DNA of 64,000 nucleotides from Vibrio galatheae (GTDB lineage Bacteria > Pseudomonadota > Gammaproteobacteria > Enterobacterales > Vibrionaceae). The DNA is taken from assembly GCF_000967545.1 (NCBI RefSeq), contig NZ_JXXV01000022.1, forward strand, positions 1-64,000, read 5' to 3'. A program made the translations under genes and the position numbers. Each line of letters opens with the position of its first letter. Position 1 is the first letter of the stretch. Of this stretch, positions 20,230-29,740 are shown piece by piece. The notes beneath the pieces were generated by a model. The model was not told the DNA's origin. It saw only the letters and a list, made by a program, of their open reading frames with translations, and did not search any database.

Positions 20230-20254
20230 ATGAATCGACAACATGGAGTCAATA

Positions 20255-20857
20255 ATGAAAAAGCTGTTTGCACTGGTCGCCACACTAATGTTGAGCCTGT
20301 CGGCTCACGCCGCTCAATTTTCTGAAGGTGAACACTACACAGTACTTAACCTAGAAGCTGCTAAAAAACCTATCGTGACAGAGTTTTTCTCTTTCTACTG
20401 TCCACACTGTAATGCTTTCGAACCTATCGTCCAGCAGCTCAAAGCCCAATTACCTGAAGATGTCAAATTCCAAAAAAACCATGTCTCTTTTATGGGCGGT
20501 AATATGGGTGAATCGATGAGCAAAGCCTACGCGACTATGGTGGCTTTAAAAGTCGAGGACAAAATGACACCAGTGATGTTTAACCGTATTCACAATATGC
20601 GTAAAGCGCCTAAGGACGATGCAGAACTGCGTCAGATCTTTATTGATGAAGGTGTCGACGCGAAGAAATTCGATGCTGCATTTAAAGGCTTTGCGGTTGA
20701 CTCTATGGTTCGCCGTTTCGACAAGCAGTTTAAAGACAGTGGCTTAAAAGGGGTTCCAGCCGTTGTTGTCAACAACAAGTACCTTGTCGAAGGAAGCAAA
20801 CTACGCACGGTTGATGAATACTTTGCACTCGTCGACTACTTGCTGACATTGAAATAA
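20255..20857 (+). CDS. dsbA: Periplasmic thiol:disulfide oxidoreductase DsbA
   Basis: Introduces disulfides into exported proteins. It has a signal peptide ([19 protein letters not shown]), a thioredoxin fold with active site YCPHC and the cis-Pro loop GVPAVV. Starting at 20255, served by GGAG upstream, gives 200 residues, the length of Vibrio cholerae TcpG/DsbA; an in-frame ATG at 20243 is rejected because it would overlap that ribosome-binding site. Likely cotranscribed with srkA and followed by a terminator. Confidence 0.96.
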   Translation: MKKLFALVATLMLSLSAHAAQFSEGEHYTVLNLEAAKKPIVTEFFSFYCPHCNAFEPIVQQLKAQLPEDVKFQKNHVSFMGGNMGESMSKAYATMVALKVEDKMTPVMFNRIHNMRKAPKDDAELRQIFIDEGVDAKKFDAAFKGFAVDSMVRRFDKQFKDSGLKGVPAVVVNNKYLVEGSKLRTVDEYFALVDYLLTLK

Positions 20858-20867
20858 TCGTAACTAG

Positions 20868-20893
20868 AAGGGGGAGCAGAGGCTCCCCTTTGT
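20868..20893 (+). terminator. dsbA terminator
   Basis: A GC-rich hairpin (AAGGGGGAGC / GGCTCCCCTT with one bulged G) starts 10 bases after the dsbA stop and ends in a short T stretch. Confidence 0.65.
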
Positions 20894-20909
20894 GATCAAT
20901 TGCTCCAAA

Positions 20910-21794
20910 CTATTTAGCTTGATAGATGCGCTTTAAGCGCTCATCCTTTTGCTGCCAAATATCCCCCAACCATTGCTGGAACTGACGCTTATAAGGCTTG
21001 TCATTGAAGTAATCCCCTTGCACCTGATCGTCAACAGGCAACACTTGAGTGCGCACTACAATCTTAGTCATGCGCCCCATCAGCATATCTTTAAATGGCA
21101 TATCCGTGTTACCAGGGTAAGCCAACGTGACATCAATGATATTTTCAAACTGATCCCCCATTGCCGCCAGCGTATACGCTATCCCACCCGTTTTAGGCTG
21201 AAGTAGGTATTGATAGTTGGCTTTGCTAGAGCGCTTTTTCTCTTCCGTAAAACGCGTCCCTTCAACATAGTTCACCACGGTTGTCGGAGCATGCTTAAAC
21301 TTAGCGCACGAACGGCGAGTCGTTGCAAGATCTTGACCACGCTTCTCTGGGTGGCGAATAAGATATTCTCGCGAGTAGCGGCGCATAAATGGCATATCTA
21401 ACGCCCAACAAGCCATACCAATAAACGGCACGTACAAAAGCTGTTGTTTGAGGAAAAACTTCGGCATAGGTATGCGATCTTTAAACACACAGCACAATAC
21501 AACAATATCGGTCCAGCTTAAGTGGTTGCTGATCATTAAGTACCAACCATCCTTTTTAAGCTCTTCCCCACCTTGAATATCCCACTCAACGGGGTTGGAA
21601 ATATTAAGAATCGCCGCGTTGACGGTTGCCCACAGCCACATAATTTTATTGGCAAGTTGGGTTCCCTTTGACTTAAGCACTGCGCTTGGCAGAACAAATT
21701 TAAAGACGGCAACAATACAGATCGCGATCGAACAGACGGCGGAGTTTAATATCACCAAACTAACATTTAGAACGAGCAGTAAATATGCCAACAT
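20910..21794 (-). CDS. yihG: 1-acyl-glycerol-3-phosphate acyltransferase-like protein (YihG type)
   Basis: 294-residue membrane-associated acyltransferase of the PlsC/LPLAT superfamily. An N-terminal hydrophobic segment (about 1-35) is followed by the catalytic NHLSWTD (HX4D) motif near residue 90, the MRRYSRE region and the substrate motif VEGTRFT. It matches the YihG branch, which in E. coli also lies beside dsbA/yihE and affects phospholipid acyl composition. Single gene, convergent with dsbA. Confidence 0.88.
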   Translation of the reverse strand: MLAYLLLVLNVSLVILNSAVCSIAICIVAVFKFVLPSAVLKSKGTQLANKIMWLWATVNAAILNISNPVEWDIQGGEELKKDGWYLMISNHLSWTDIVVLCCVFKDRIPMPKFFLKQQLLYVPFIGMACWALDMPFMRRYSREYLIRHPEKRGQDLATTRRSCAKFKHAPTTVVNYVEGTRFTEEKKRSSKANYQYLLQPKTGGIAYTLAAMGDQFENIIDVTLAYPGNTDMPFKDMLMGRMTKIVVRTQVLPVDDQVQGDYFNDKPYKRQFQQWLGDIWQQKDERLKRIYQAK

Positions 21795-21974
21795 ACGCTT
21801 AATATTTGAGATCTAATTAAAAATTGATAACTATTCGTTTAGGAATAATAAAACGGCGTGTAATTATACAAGCCATTCGAAAGTTTGAAACTAATCTAGC
21901 TATGGTCAGAGTTGTTCGAAACACTTAGACCTTTTCCGCGTCAGTCGTTCGGCTTATGCCAAGGAGAAAACGCA

Positions 21975-22955
21975 ATGAAGACCATCCCGACACTTGTTGC
22001 TTTCGCTGTGATGAGTTCAAGTTCTGTCAGCGCAAAACTCGCCAGTTCCGCCGGCTTGAGTGGTGAGATATCGCTCAGCGCTGGCTACATTTCGTCAACC
22101 TCTAGCTTTAACACCGATACCGATGCCAGGATCAGTGACAATACTCAAAAAGGCGCGAGTGATAGCAAGGTATTAGCTTTGCCGCTAGGAAAGCTTGCCT
22201 TTACCTTTGGCCGTCAGCTTGATAAACAGATTTACCTTGGAACGTCACGTGAAGATATTGCCATCGGTACATTAGCGCTAGAAGTGGGCTATAAGCAACA
22301 ACTGGCCAATGGAACAGTGATTGATGCCTCTTTGCTGCCAACCATTATGTCGGGTGAAACTTGGGCCGATCCATTCCAAGAAGACACCGCCCGCAGTGTC
22401 ACCAATGAGAAAGGCAACGCTTACCGACTTAAATTTAGCAACATTGCCAACTCGGGATTGAGTTTAGATACCGCTTACGCTGTCAAAGATATTGAGAATG
22501 AGCAGTCTGGCGGCTACAACGCGAATATCAATAACGACCTCCTTAAGCGCGACGCCAACTCTTTATATGTCAAAGGTAGCTTCCGTTTTCCGCTTAATCG
22601 CCGCACATTCCTCGTTCCTTCGCTAATCTATATCAACACCGACGCGGATGGGGAGGCAAACTCCCTGACATCTTGGGGTAGTGAACTGTCACTATTCACA
22701 GCCATTGAGCGCCACCAGCTTGCACTAACAGCAGGTTATAGCGGACAAAGCTACGATGCGTCTCACCCTGTTTACAACCAGACTCGTGAAGATGAACAAT
22801 GGAAATTGTTCGCCGCGTATGAGTTTAACCAATTGATGGGATGGCAGAACTTGTCACTGATCTCATTTGCTGGCTACGGCCAAACGGATTCCAACATCGA
22901 TTTTTACTACCAACAACAACTGATTTTATCCGCTGGTATCAATTACAAATTCTAA
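21975..22955 (+). CDS. DUF2860 family outer-membrane protein
   Basis: 326 residues beginning MKTIPTLVAFAVMSSSSVSA (signal peptide), with AAGGAG 10 bases ahead of this ATG; an ATG at 21912 in frame is rejected. The mature part alternates hydrophobic and polar residues and ends in an aromatic (INYKF), the signature of an outer-membrane beta-barrel. It resembles the DUF2860 family common in vibrios. Transport substrate unknown. Monocistronic, facing comM. Confidence 0.82.
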   Translation: MKTIPTLVAFAVMSSSSVSAKLASSAGLSGEISLSAGYISSTSSFNTDTDARISDNTQKGASDSKVLALPLGKLAFTFGRQLDKQIYLGTSREDIAIGTLALEVGYKQQLANGTVIDASLLPTIMSGETWADPFQEDTARSVTNEKGNAYRLKFSNIANSGLSLDTAYAVKDIENEQSGGYNANINNDLLKRDANSLYVKGSFRFPLNRRTFLVPSLIYINTDADGEANSLTSWGSELSLFTAIERHQLALTAGYSGQSYDASHPVYNQTREDEQWKLFAAYEFNQLMGWQNLSLISFAGYGQTDSNIDFYYQQQLILSAGINYKF

Positions 22956-22961
22956 CCCCAT

Positions 22962-22984
22962 AGCCCGCAACGTGCGGGCTTATT
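22962..22984. terminator. Possible shared terminator between DUF2860 gene and comM
   Basis: AGCCCGCA / TGCGGGCT hairpin with a 3-base loop between two convergent genes. T-runs are poor on both sides, so its strength is uncertain. Confidence 0.45.
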
Positions 22985-24507
22985 TAGACCGCCTGCGCCG
23001 TTAGCTGACGCAGTAATCTATCCATCGCGCGATATCCGAGCGCTTCGGCAATATGACTGCGCTCGATCTGTTGTGCGCCCTCCAAATCGGCAATGGTTCT
23101 CGCCACCTTGATGATCCTATGATAAGCACGTATCGACAGACCAAGTTGATGCAGAGCCGTTTCCAAAAACTGCGCGTCTTGCTTATGTAACGGGCAATAA
23201 CGCTCTATTTCTCGGCTCCCCAGTAATGCATTGACTTTGCTTGCTCGCGACAGCATTTTTTCTCGTGCAACGACTACGCGCTCGCGCACAACTTGAGTTG
23301 ATTCACCTCGCTCACCTCCTTCAGCTAATGTCCCTTTAGGTAAAGCGGGGATTTCTAATGACATATCAAAGCGGTCTAACAGCGGGCCCGATAAACGGCT
23401 CAAATAACGCAAAATTGTTTGTGGGTTAACCCGAGAATGGTTACCTTCGTAGTACCCTGTCGGACTGGGATTCAACGCCCCAACTAACTGGAAACGTGCG
23501 GGAAAGCGTGTCTTTCCTTGCGCTCGTGAGATGATGATTTCACCAGACTCCAAAGGTTCGCGCAGCGAGTCGAGCACTTTGCGCTCAAATTCAGGCATTT
23601 CGTCAAGAAACAGTAAACCGTTATGTGCCAGTGAAATCTCTCCGGGACGAGGAATCGAACCACCACCAACTAACGCGGCCATTGAGCTAGAGTGATGTGG
23701 CGCGCGAAATGGGCGTTGTTTCCAGTTATGGGCATTGATCTCTTGCTGAGTCAATGAGGCAACCGAGGCTGACTCTAGCGCTTCCCTATCGGACATTTCT
23801 GGCAATAAATCGCACAAACGCGAGGCTAACATGGTTTTGCCGGTACCAGGTGGGCCAAGGAAAAGTAAGTTGTGATTCCCTGCGGCGGCTATCTCTAACG
23901 CTCTTTTGCCTTGCTGTTGGCCAATGATATCTTGCAAGTCACGCTTAAGTTCAGGCGTTGTTAGCTGATGAGCTGTTTGATGCAATGAGAGTGACTGTTG
24001 GCCACACAGGTCGGCGCACACCTCAAGCAGGCTTTGAGCTGACTTATGTTGTTCGGCGCCCACCAAAGCCGCTTGATCACCATTATTGTGTGGTACCACC
24101 AAGCTGCGTTTGGCTCGATTAGCGGCTAAGGCGGCAGGTAGAACCCCTTTAACTCGTCGCAACTCACCTGACAAAGCCAGCTCGCCAATGAACTCTTGAT
24201 GGTTAAGATCATTGACAGGAATTTGCTCCGAAGCTGCAAGAATTCCCAAGGCAATCGGCAGATCGAAACGTCCACCCTCCTTAGGCAAATCCGCGGGGGC
24301 CAAATTGACCGTGATCCGTTTCGCCGGAAACTCAAAACGAGAGTTGATGATCGCGCTACGAACTCTGTCACGCGACTCTTTGACCGTCGTCTCTGGTAAA
24401 CCCACCAGAGTAAACCCTGGCATACCATTACTAATATGCACCTCGACCGTCACTTGAGGCGCTTCGACTCCAACACACGCACGGCTATGTATTATGGCTA
24501 ATCCCAT
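22984..24507 (-). CDS. comM: ComM, MCM-like helicase for natural transformation (YifB family)
   Basis: 507-residue AAA+ protein. The N-terminal LonB-like domain (MGLAIIHSRACVGVEAP; LVGLPETTVKESRDRVRSA) precedes the Mg-chelatase-like ATPase with Walker A GPPGTGKTML (about residue 218), Walker B LLFLDEMPEF and the NPSPTG segment, and a C-terminal helical domain (SIRAYHRIIKVARTIADLEG). In V. cholerae ComM is a hexameric helicase promoting branch migration during integration of transforming DNA. It acts downstream of DprA, also encoded here. Confidence 0.95.
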   Translation of the reverse strand: MGLAIIHSRACVGVEAPQVTVEVHISNGMPGFTLVGLPETTVKESRDRVRSAIINSRFEFPAKRITVNLAPADLPKEGGRFDLPIALGILAASEQIPVNDLNHQEFIGELALSGELRRVKGVLPAALAANRAKRSLVVPHNNGDQAALVGAEQHKSAQSLLEVCADLCGQQSLSLHQTAHQLTTPELKRDLQDIIGQQQGKRALEIAAAGNHNLLFLGPPGTGKTMLASRLCDLLPEMSDREALESASVASLTQQEINAHNWKQRPFRAPHHSSSMAALVGGGSIPRPGEISLAHNGLLFLDEMPEFERKVLDSLREPLESGEIIISRAQGKTRFPARFQLVGALNPSPTGYYEGNHSRVNPQTILRYLSRLSGPLLDRFDMSLEIPALPKGTLAEGGERGESTQVVRERVVVAREKMLSRASKVNALLGSREIERYCPLHKQDAQFLETALHQLGLSIRAYHRIIKVARTIADLEGAQQIERSHIAEALGYRAMDRLLRQLTAQAV

Positions 24508-24625
24508 CGCACGCTCTCTTTTTGCCTAGACATTATTTATCCCTCTGATAGTTGGCCTATTTCGTTATCAAGGATGTTATATAGCTTGGCGAGTTGCTGA
24601 GTGAATGTGAAAAAAGAATGAGTTT

Positions 24626-24654
24626 TTGCTTGTCATCTGGCGGAATTGTATGTT
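24626..24654 (+). promoter_or_regulatory. ilvLGMEDA promoter
   Basis: TTGCTT (24626-24631), a 17-base spacer and TATGTT (24649-24654), about 60 bases ahead of the leader peptide start. It is the best sigma-70 match in this interval. Confidence 0.55.
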
Positions 24655-24714
24655 ACCACTAGAGACGCAAACATTTTCGTGTCTAATTAGACACAAATAA
24701 CTAAAGAAATAATA

Positions 24715-24804
24715 ATGAACTTTAACGCCCGCTTTAACGCACTGATTTCCCTGATTATCGTGGTCATTATTGACACCGCGCGGGGTAGAGTGGGCGAAAG
24801 ATAA
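24715..24804 (+). CDS. ilvL: ilv operon leader peptide
   Basis: A 29-codon ORF, MNFNARFNALISLIIVVIID followed by TARGRVGER, contains a run of regulatory codons LISLIIVVII for leucine, isoleucine and valine. It lies between the promoter and an intrinsic terminator 5' of ilvG. This is the classic attenuation leader: scarce charged Ile/Val/Leu-tRNA stalls the ribosome in the run and favours an antiterminator. AAAGAAAT upstream is a weak ribosome-binding site. Confidence 0.9.
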   Translation: MNFNARFNALISLIIVVIIDTARGRVGER

Positions 24805-24814
24805 CCACAGATTC

Positions 24815-24852
24815 AAAAAAACCCCCGCACTGAAAAGTCCGGGGGTTTTTTA
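24815..24852 (+). terminator. ilv attenuator terminator
   Basis: ACCCCCG (24821-24827) pairs with CGGGGGT (24840-24846) across a 12-base loop, followed by TTTTT. It lies just after the leader peptide stop and before ilvG. The leader also contains CGGGGT at 24781-24786 and related G-rich sequence, which can pair with the C-run as a competing antiterminator. Confidence 0.88.
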
Positions 24853-24977
24853 CAATTAGTACGCTGAAAAATTGGCAGACAATAAATTAAAGCTCAAACC
24901 AGAGCCGTAGGAAGAATGGGAGCGCACATGACGTGCAACATAACACAACAGCAAATGATGCCTAGAGGGGGTTCACA

Positions 24978-26624
24978 ATGACAGGTGCCGAGTTAGTCGT
25001 TGCCGCCCTTAAGCAGCAAGGAATTAAAACTGTATTTGGTTACCCCGGTGGAGCCATTATGCCAATCTATGATGCCCTGTATGATGGCGGTGTCGAACAC
25101 ATCCTCTGTCGTCATGAACAAGGCGCTGCTATGGCCGCGATCGGCATGGCACGTTCGACTCAAGACGTTGCCGTCTGTATGGCGACATCAGGGCCTGGCG
25201 CAACAAACTTAGTGACAGGTCTAGCAGACGCCTTCATGGATTCTATCCCACTCGTCGCGATTACCGGTCAGGTTGCCAGTTCACACATAGGTACTGATGC
25301 TTTCCAAGAGATCGACGTGATTGGTATGTCACTGGCATGTACTAAACACAGCTACCTAGTGACCGACATTAATGAACTCGCCCCAACCCTTGCCGAAGCA
25401 TTTGAAGTAGCAAAAACCGGCCGCCCAGGCCCAGTCATTGTCGATATTGCAAAAGATGTTCAATTGGGCCAAGCCCCAGTAACCCTTCTTCCTCCATTTT
25501 CACCGCCAGCGATGCCTGTGGCGAGCCAAGATGACATTACCAAGGCGCAAACCCTGTTGTCGCAAAGTTCTCGCCCAGTATTTTACGTTGGTGGTGGTGT
25601 TCAGCTTGGTCATGCAACCGACGCAGTGCGTGAGTTCCTACGCTTAAATCCTATGCCTTCTGTAAGCACGCTGAAAGGGCTTGGCACAATTGAGCGTCAT
25701 GACCCTCACTACTTAGGTATGCTAGGTATGCACGGCACAAAAGCAGCCAACCTAGTGGTGCAAGAGTGTGATTTGCTGATTGCTGTTGGCGCGCGCTTTG
25801 ATGACCGTGTGACGGGTAAGCTGGACACCTTTGCCCCTAACGCCAAAGTGATTCATATCGATATCGATGCGGCAGAAATTCACAAGCTACGAACTGCTAA
25901 TGCTCCGGTGCGCGGTGAGATCCCAGCAGTACTGCCACAGCTAGAACTAACCCAAGACATCACACCTTGGGTTAAGCACAGTGAAAGTTTACGTAGTGGA
26001 TTTAAGTGGCGTTACGATCACCCAGGCGATCTTATCTATGCGCCGGGTCTGCTCAAACAGCTCTCTGATCTCATGCCTGACACATCGATTATCTCTACCG
26101 ACGTTGGTCAACATCAGATGTGGGCCGCACAACACATTCAGCCGCGTGAGCCACAAAACTTCATTACCTCTGCAGGCTTAGGCACAATGGGCTTTGGTCT
26201 TCCGGCTGCCATGGGCGCATCTGTTGCTCGCCCAGATGACCAATCAATTCTAATTACTGGCGATGGTTCGTTTATGATGAACATCCAAGAATTAGGCACA
26301 CTGAAACGTCGCCAAATTCCAGTCAAGGTCGTACTGCTAAACAACCAACGTTTGGGTATGGTACGCCAATGGCAATCGCTGTTTTTTGATGGTCGCCACA
26401 GTGAAACTATTTTGGATGACAACCCAGATTTTGTGATGCTAGCCAAAGCGTTCGATATTCCTGGTAAGACCATTACCAAGAAAGAAGAAGTTGAGCCTGC
26501 ACTGAAAGAAATGCTAGAAAGTAAAACGTCATACCTACTTCATGTTTTAATCGACGAAGAAGAAAACGTATGGCCACTTGTACCACCTGGTGCATCAAAC
26601 AATGACATGCTGGAGAACACCTAA
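24978..26624 (+). CDS. ilvG: Acetolactate synthase II, large subunit
   Basis: ThDP- and FAD-dependent enzyme that condenses pyruvate with pyruvate or 2-oxobutyrate, the first common step of Val/Leu/Ile synthesis. At 548 residues it is full length; unlike E. coli K-12 there is no frameshift. The catalytic Glu region [14 protein letters not shown] is near residue 40 and the ThDP/Mg motif is GDGSFMMN...NN. AGAGGGGG precedes the start. ilvM follows after 1 base and encodes its regulatory subunit. Confidence 0.96.
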   Translation: MTGAELVVAALKQQGIKTVFGYPGGAIMPIYDALYDGGVEHILCRHEQGAAMAAIGMARSTQDVAVCMATSGPGATNLVTGLADAFMDSIPLVAITGQVASSHIGTDAFQEIDVIGMSLACTKHSYLVTDINELAPTLAEAFEVAKTGRPGPVIVDIAKDVQLGQAPVTLLPPFSPPAMPVASQDDITKAQTLLSQSSRPVFYVGGGVQLGHATDAVREFLRLNPMPSVSTLKGLGTIERHDPHYLGMLGMHGTKAANLVVQECDLLIAVGARFDDRVTGKLDTFAPNAKVIHIDIDAAEIHKLRTANAPVRGEIPAVLPQLELTQDITPWVKHSESLRSGFKWRYDHPGDLIYAPGLLKQLSDLMPDTSIISTDVGQHQMWAAQHIQPREPQNFITSAGLGTMGFGLPAAMGASVARPDDQSILITGDGSFMMNIQELGTLKRRQIPVKVVLLNNQRLGMVRQWQSLFFDGRHSETILDDNPDFVMLAKAFDIPGKTITKKEEVEPALKEMLESKTSYLLHVLIDEEENVWPLVPPGASNNDMLENT

Positions 26625-26625
26625 C

Positions 26626-26910
26626 ATGGAAAGATATCTAATCGACATTAAAGCGGATGATAAACCTGTATTGTTAGAGCGTGTTCTTCGTGTGGTACGC
26701 CATCGCGGTTTTATTGTTAAGCAAGTTGCTGGAACACAGAACCACGAAAGCAAAGTCGCCAGTGTTGAAATCATCGTTGACAGTGATCGCCCAATTTCGT
26801 TTCTCACTAATCAAATCGAGAAACTGTGGGATGTACGCACTGTTGAAGTCACGCAAATTGCGAATGACGAACTCCCAAATAACAACCTACAACAAAAAAT
26901 TTGTGCATAA
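26626..26910 (+). CDS. ilvM: Acetolactate synthase II, small (ACT) subunit
   Basis: 94-residue ACT-domain regulatory subunit (MERYLIDIKADDKPVLLERVLRVVRHRGF) that activates IlvG. The start at 26626 immediately follows the ilvG stop and gives the family-typical length; an upstream in-frame ATG would overlap ilvG by 47 bases. IlvG-type isozymes are relatively valine resistant. ilvE begins 11 bases after. Confidence 0.93.
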   Translation: MERYLIDIKADDKPVLLERVLRVVRHRGFIVKQVAGTQNHESKVASVEIIVDSDRPISFLTNQIEKLWDVRTVEVTQIANDELPNNNLQQKICA

Positions 26911-26921
26911 GGAAGGCAATA

Positions 26922-27866
26922 ATGGCTACAAAAACAGCAGATTACATTTGGTTTAACGGTGAAATGGTTCCTTGGGCTGAAGCCAATGTGCATGTTTTGA
27001 CTCATGCGATGCACTACGGTACTTCTGTCTTTGAAGGCGTACGCTGCTACAACACACCAAACGGACCAATTGTCTTCCGCCATTTAGAGCACGCTAAGCG
27101 ACTAAAAGATTCAGCGAAAATTTATCGCTTCCCAATCCCTTACACGATTGAAGAGATTATGGAAGCGACACGTGAGACTATCCGTCAGAATAAGCTCGAC
27201 AGCGCTTATATTCGTCCACTGGGTTTTGTTGGCAATGTTGGCCTAGGCGTATGCCCACCAGTGGATACTGAAATGGATCTGATTATTGCCGCCTTCCCTT
27301 GGGGTTCTTACCTAGGTGAAGAAGCGCTTGAGAAAGGCGTTGATGCAATGATTTCAAGCTGGAACCGCGCAGCACCAAATACCATCCCAACCGCAGCGAA
27401 AGCAGGCGGCAACTACCTATCTTCACTACTGGTTGGTGGTGAAGCACGTCGCCACGGCTATGATGAAGGTATTGCCCTTAGCGTCGATGGTTACCTCTCT
27501 GAAGGTGCTGGCGAAAACATCTTTGTCATCAAAGATGGCGTGATCACAACACCACCAGCAACCAGTGCCATTCTTCCTGGTATTACTCGTGATTCAATCA
27601 TGACTTTAGCGCGTGACAAAGGTTATGAAGTGCGTGAAGCCAACATTGCCCGTGAAGCGCTTTACCTCGCAGACGAAGTGTTTATGACAGGCACTGCAGC
27701 AGAAGTCGTTCCTGTTGCAACCGTTGATAAGATTGAAGTGGGTAGCGGCAAACGTGGCCCTATCACCAAAGAACTCCAAGAAACTTACTTCGGCCTATTC
27801 AATGGCACGACTGAAGACAAATGGGGTTGGTTGGATTACGTATACCCTCAAGATGCAAACCAATAA
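26922..27866 (+). CDS. ilvE: Branched-chain amino-acid aminotransferase
   Basis: PLP fold-type IV transaminase that makes Leu, Ile and Val from their keto acids and glutamate. The catalytic Lys is in the segment PTAAKAGGNYLSSL (about residue 160), and the cofactor loop VFMTGTAAEVVPV is present. The ATG at 26922 with GGAAGG upstream gives 314 residues and the usual N-terminus MATKTADYIWFNGE. An upstream alternative overlapping ilvM is rejected. Confidence 0.95.
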   Translation: MATKTADYIWFNGEMVPWAEANVHVLTHAMHYGTSVFEGVRCYNTPNGPIVFRHLEHAKRLKDSAKIYRFPIPYTIEEIMEATRETIRQNKLDSAYIRPLGFVGNVGLGVCPPVDTEMDLIIAAFPWGSYLGEEALEKGVDAMISSWNRAAPNTIPTAAKAGGNYLSSLLVGGEARRHGYDEGIALSVDGYLSEGAGENIFVIKDGVITTPPATSAILPGITRDSIMTLARDKGYEVREANIAREALYLADEVFMTGTAAEVVPVATVDKIEVGSGKRGPITKELQETYFGLFNGTTEDKWGWLDYVYPQDANQ

Positions 27867-27895
27867 CCGCACCGGCAAAATAAGGAAGTAAGCTA

Positions 27896-29737
27896 ATGCC
27901 TAAATATAGATCCGCTACCACAACTCATGGCCGAAATATGGCCGGTGCTCGCGCGCTTTGGCGCGCAACGGGTGTTAAAGACGAAGATTTTGGTAAACCT
28001 ATCATCGCCGTTGTTAACTCGTTCACGCAGTTTGTTCCAGGCCATGTCCATCTCAAAGATATGGGCCAATTGGTTGCGCGCGAAATCGAGAAAGCGGGCG
28101 GTATCGCCAAAGAATTCAACACCATTGCTGTCGATGACGGTATCGCAATGGGCCACGGTGGCATGCTCTACTCACTGCCATCACGTGAACTGATTGCCGA
28201 TTCTGTCGAGTACATGGTCAACGCACACTGTGCCGATGCCATGGTATGTATCTCGAACTGTGACAAAATCACACCGGGAATGCTGATGGCATCAATGCGC
28301 CTTAACATTCCGGTCATTTTTGTCTCAGGCGGTCCAATGGAAGCAGGTAAAACTAAGCTTTCAGACCAAATTATCAAGCTTGACCTTGTTGATGCGATGA
28401 TCCAAGGCGCCGATCCAAAAGTGTCTGACGAACAAAGTGAGCAAATTGAACGCAGTGCATGTCCAACTTGTGGCTCATGTTCGGGTATGTTTACCGCCAA
28501 CTCAATGAACTGTCTAACAGAAGCGCTGGGGCTTTCTCAGCCAGGCAACGGTTCAATGCTGGCAACACACGCAGACCGTGAAGCGCTATTCATTAACGCG
28601 GGTAAACGTATCGTAGAGCTAACACGTCGTTACTACGAGCAAGATGACGAGTCAGCACTGCCGCGCAACATTGCGACCTTTGATGCGTTTGAAAACGCGA
28701 TGGCACTCGATATCGCGATGGGCGGGTCAACCAACACCATTCTGCACTTACTCGCGGCTGCGCAAGAAGGTGAAATCGATTTCGATATGGAAGATATCGA
28801 CCGACTATCTCGCCAAGTGCCTCATCTATGTAAAGTGGCACCATCGACGCAGAAATATCATATGGAAGACGTTCACCGTGCTGGCGGTGTTATGGCGATT
28901 CTGGGTGAACTAGACCGTGCAGGCCTGCTGCACAATCAAACTCGTACTGTTCTTGGCCTATCAATGAAAGAGCAACTGGCTCAGTACGACATCATGCAGA
29001 CAGAAGATGAAGAAGTACTGAAGTTCTTCCGCGCTGGCCCTGCAGGTATCCGCACTACCAAGGCGTTCTCACAAGACTGTCGCTGGGACCGTCTTGATGA
29101 TGACCGTAAAGAAGGTTGTATCCGCGCCAAAGACAACGCGTTCAGCCAAGAAGGTGGCCTAGCGGTACTGTCAGGCAACATAGCATTAGACGGTTGTATC
29201 GTTAAAACGGCAGGTGTCGATGAAAGCATCCATAAGTTCACTGGCCCAGCGGTGGTATTTGAAAGCCAAGAAGACGCTGTAGAAGGCATCTTGGGTGGCA
29301 AGGTAAAAGCGGGTGATGTGGTGGTAATTCGCTATGAAGGGCCGAAAGGTGGTCCGGGCATGCAAGAAATGCTTTACCCAACCACTTACCTAAAATCTAT
29401 GGGCCTAGGCAAAGAGTGTGCACTGCTTACAGATGGCCGCTTCTCGGGTGGTACATCGGGCCTGTCTATTGGTCACGCTTCACCAGAAGCTGCTAACGGT
29501 GGCGCGATTGGTTTGGTAAAACAAGGCGACCTGATCGCGATTGATATTCCAAACCGTTCTATTTCTTTACAAGTTTCAGAGCAAGAGCTTGCAGAGCGCC
29601 GTGCAAAACAAGACGAGTTAGGCTGGAAACCAGTTGACCGTCAACGTGAAGTTTCATTTGCACTAAAAGCTTACGCAAGTATGGCGACCAGTGCTGACAA
29701 AGGTGCAGTACGAGACAAATCTAAGCTAGAGGGCTAG
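27896..29737 (+). CDS. ilvD: Dihydroxy-acid dehydratase
   Basis: Iron-sulfur dehydratase converting 2,3-dihydroxy-3-methyl(iso)valerate to the 2-keto acid. The Cys ligands are in [10 protein letters not shown] and [19 protein letters not shown]; the catalytic Ser region [14 protein letters not shown] is near residue 515. The 613-residue length is standard. AAGGAAG precedes the start and ilvA follows after 3 bases, so it is an internal operon gene. Confidence 0.97.
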   Translation: MPKYRSATTTHGRNMAGARALWRATGVKDEDFGKPIIAVVNSFTQFVPGHVHLKDMGQLVAREIEKAGGIAKEFNTIAVDDGIAMGHGGMLYSLPSRELIADSVEYMVNAHCADAMVCISNCDKITPGMLMASMRLNIPVIFVSGGPMEAGKTKLSDQIIKLDLVDAMIQGADPKVSDEQSEQIERSACPTCGSCSGMFTANSMNCLTEALGLSQPGNGSMLATHADREALFINAGKRIVELTRRYYEQDDESALPRNIATFDAFENAMALDIAMGGSTNTILHLLAAAQEGEIDFDMEDIDRLSRQVPHLCKVAPSTQKYHMEDVHRAGGVMAILGELDRAGLLHNQTRTVLGLSMKEQLAQYDIMQTEDEEVLKFFRAGPAGIRTTKAFSQDCRWDRLDDDRKEGCIRAKDNAFSQEGGLAVLSGNIALDGCIVKTAGVDESIHKFTGPAVVFESQEDAVEGILGGKVKAGDVVVIRYEGPKGGPGMQEMLYPTTYLKSMGLGKECALLTDGRFSGGTSGLSIGHASPEAANGGAIGLVKQGDLIAIDIPNRSISLQVSEQELAERRAKQDELGWKPVDRQREVSFALKAYASMATSADKGAVRDKSKLEG

Positions 29738-29740
29738 CTT

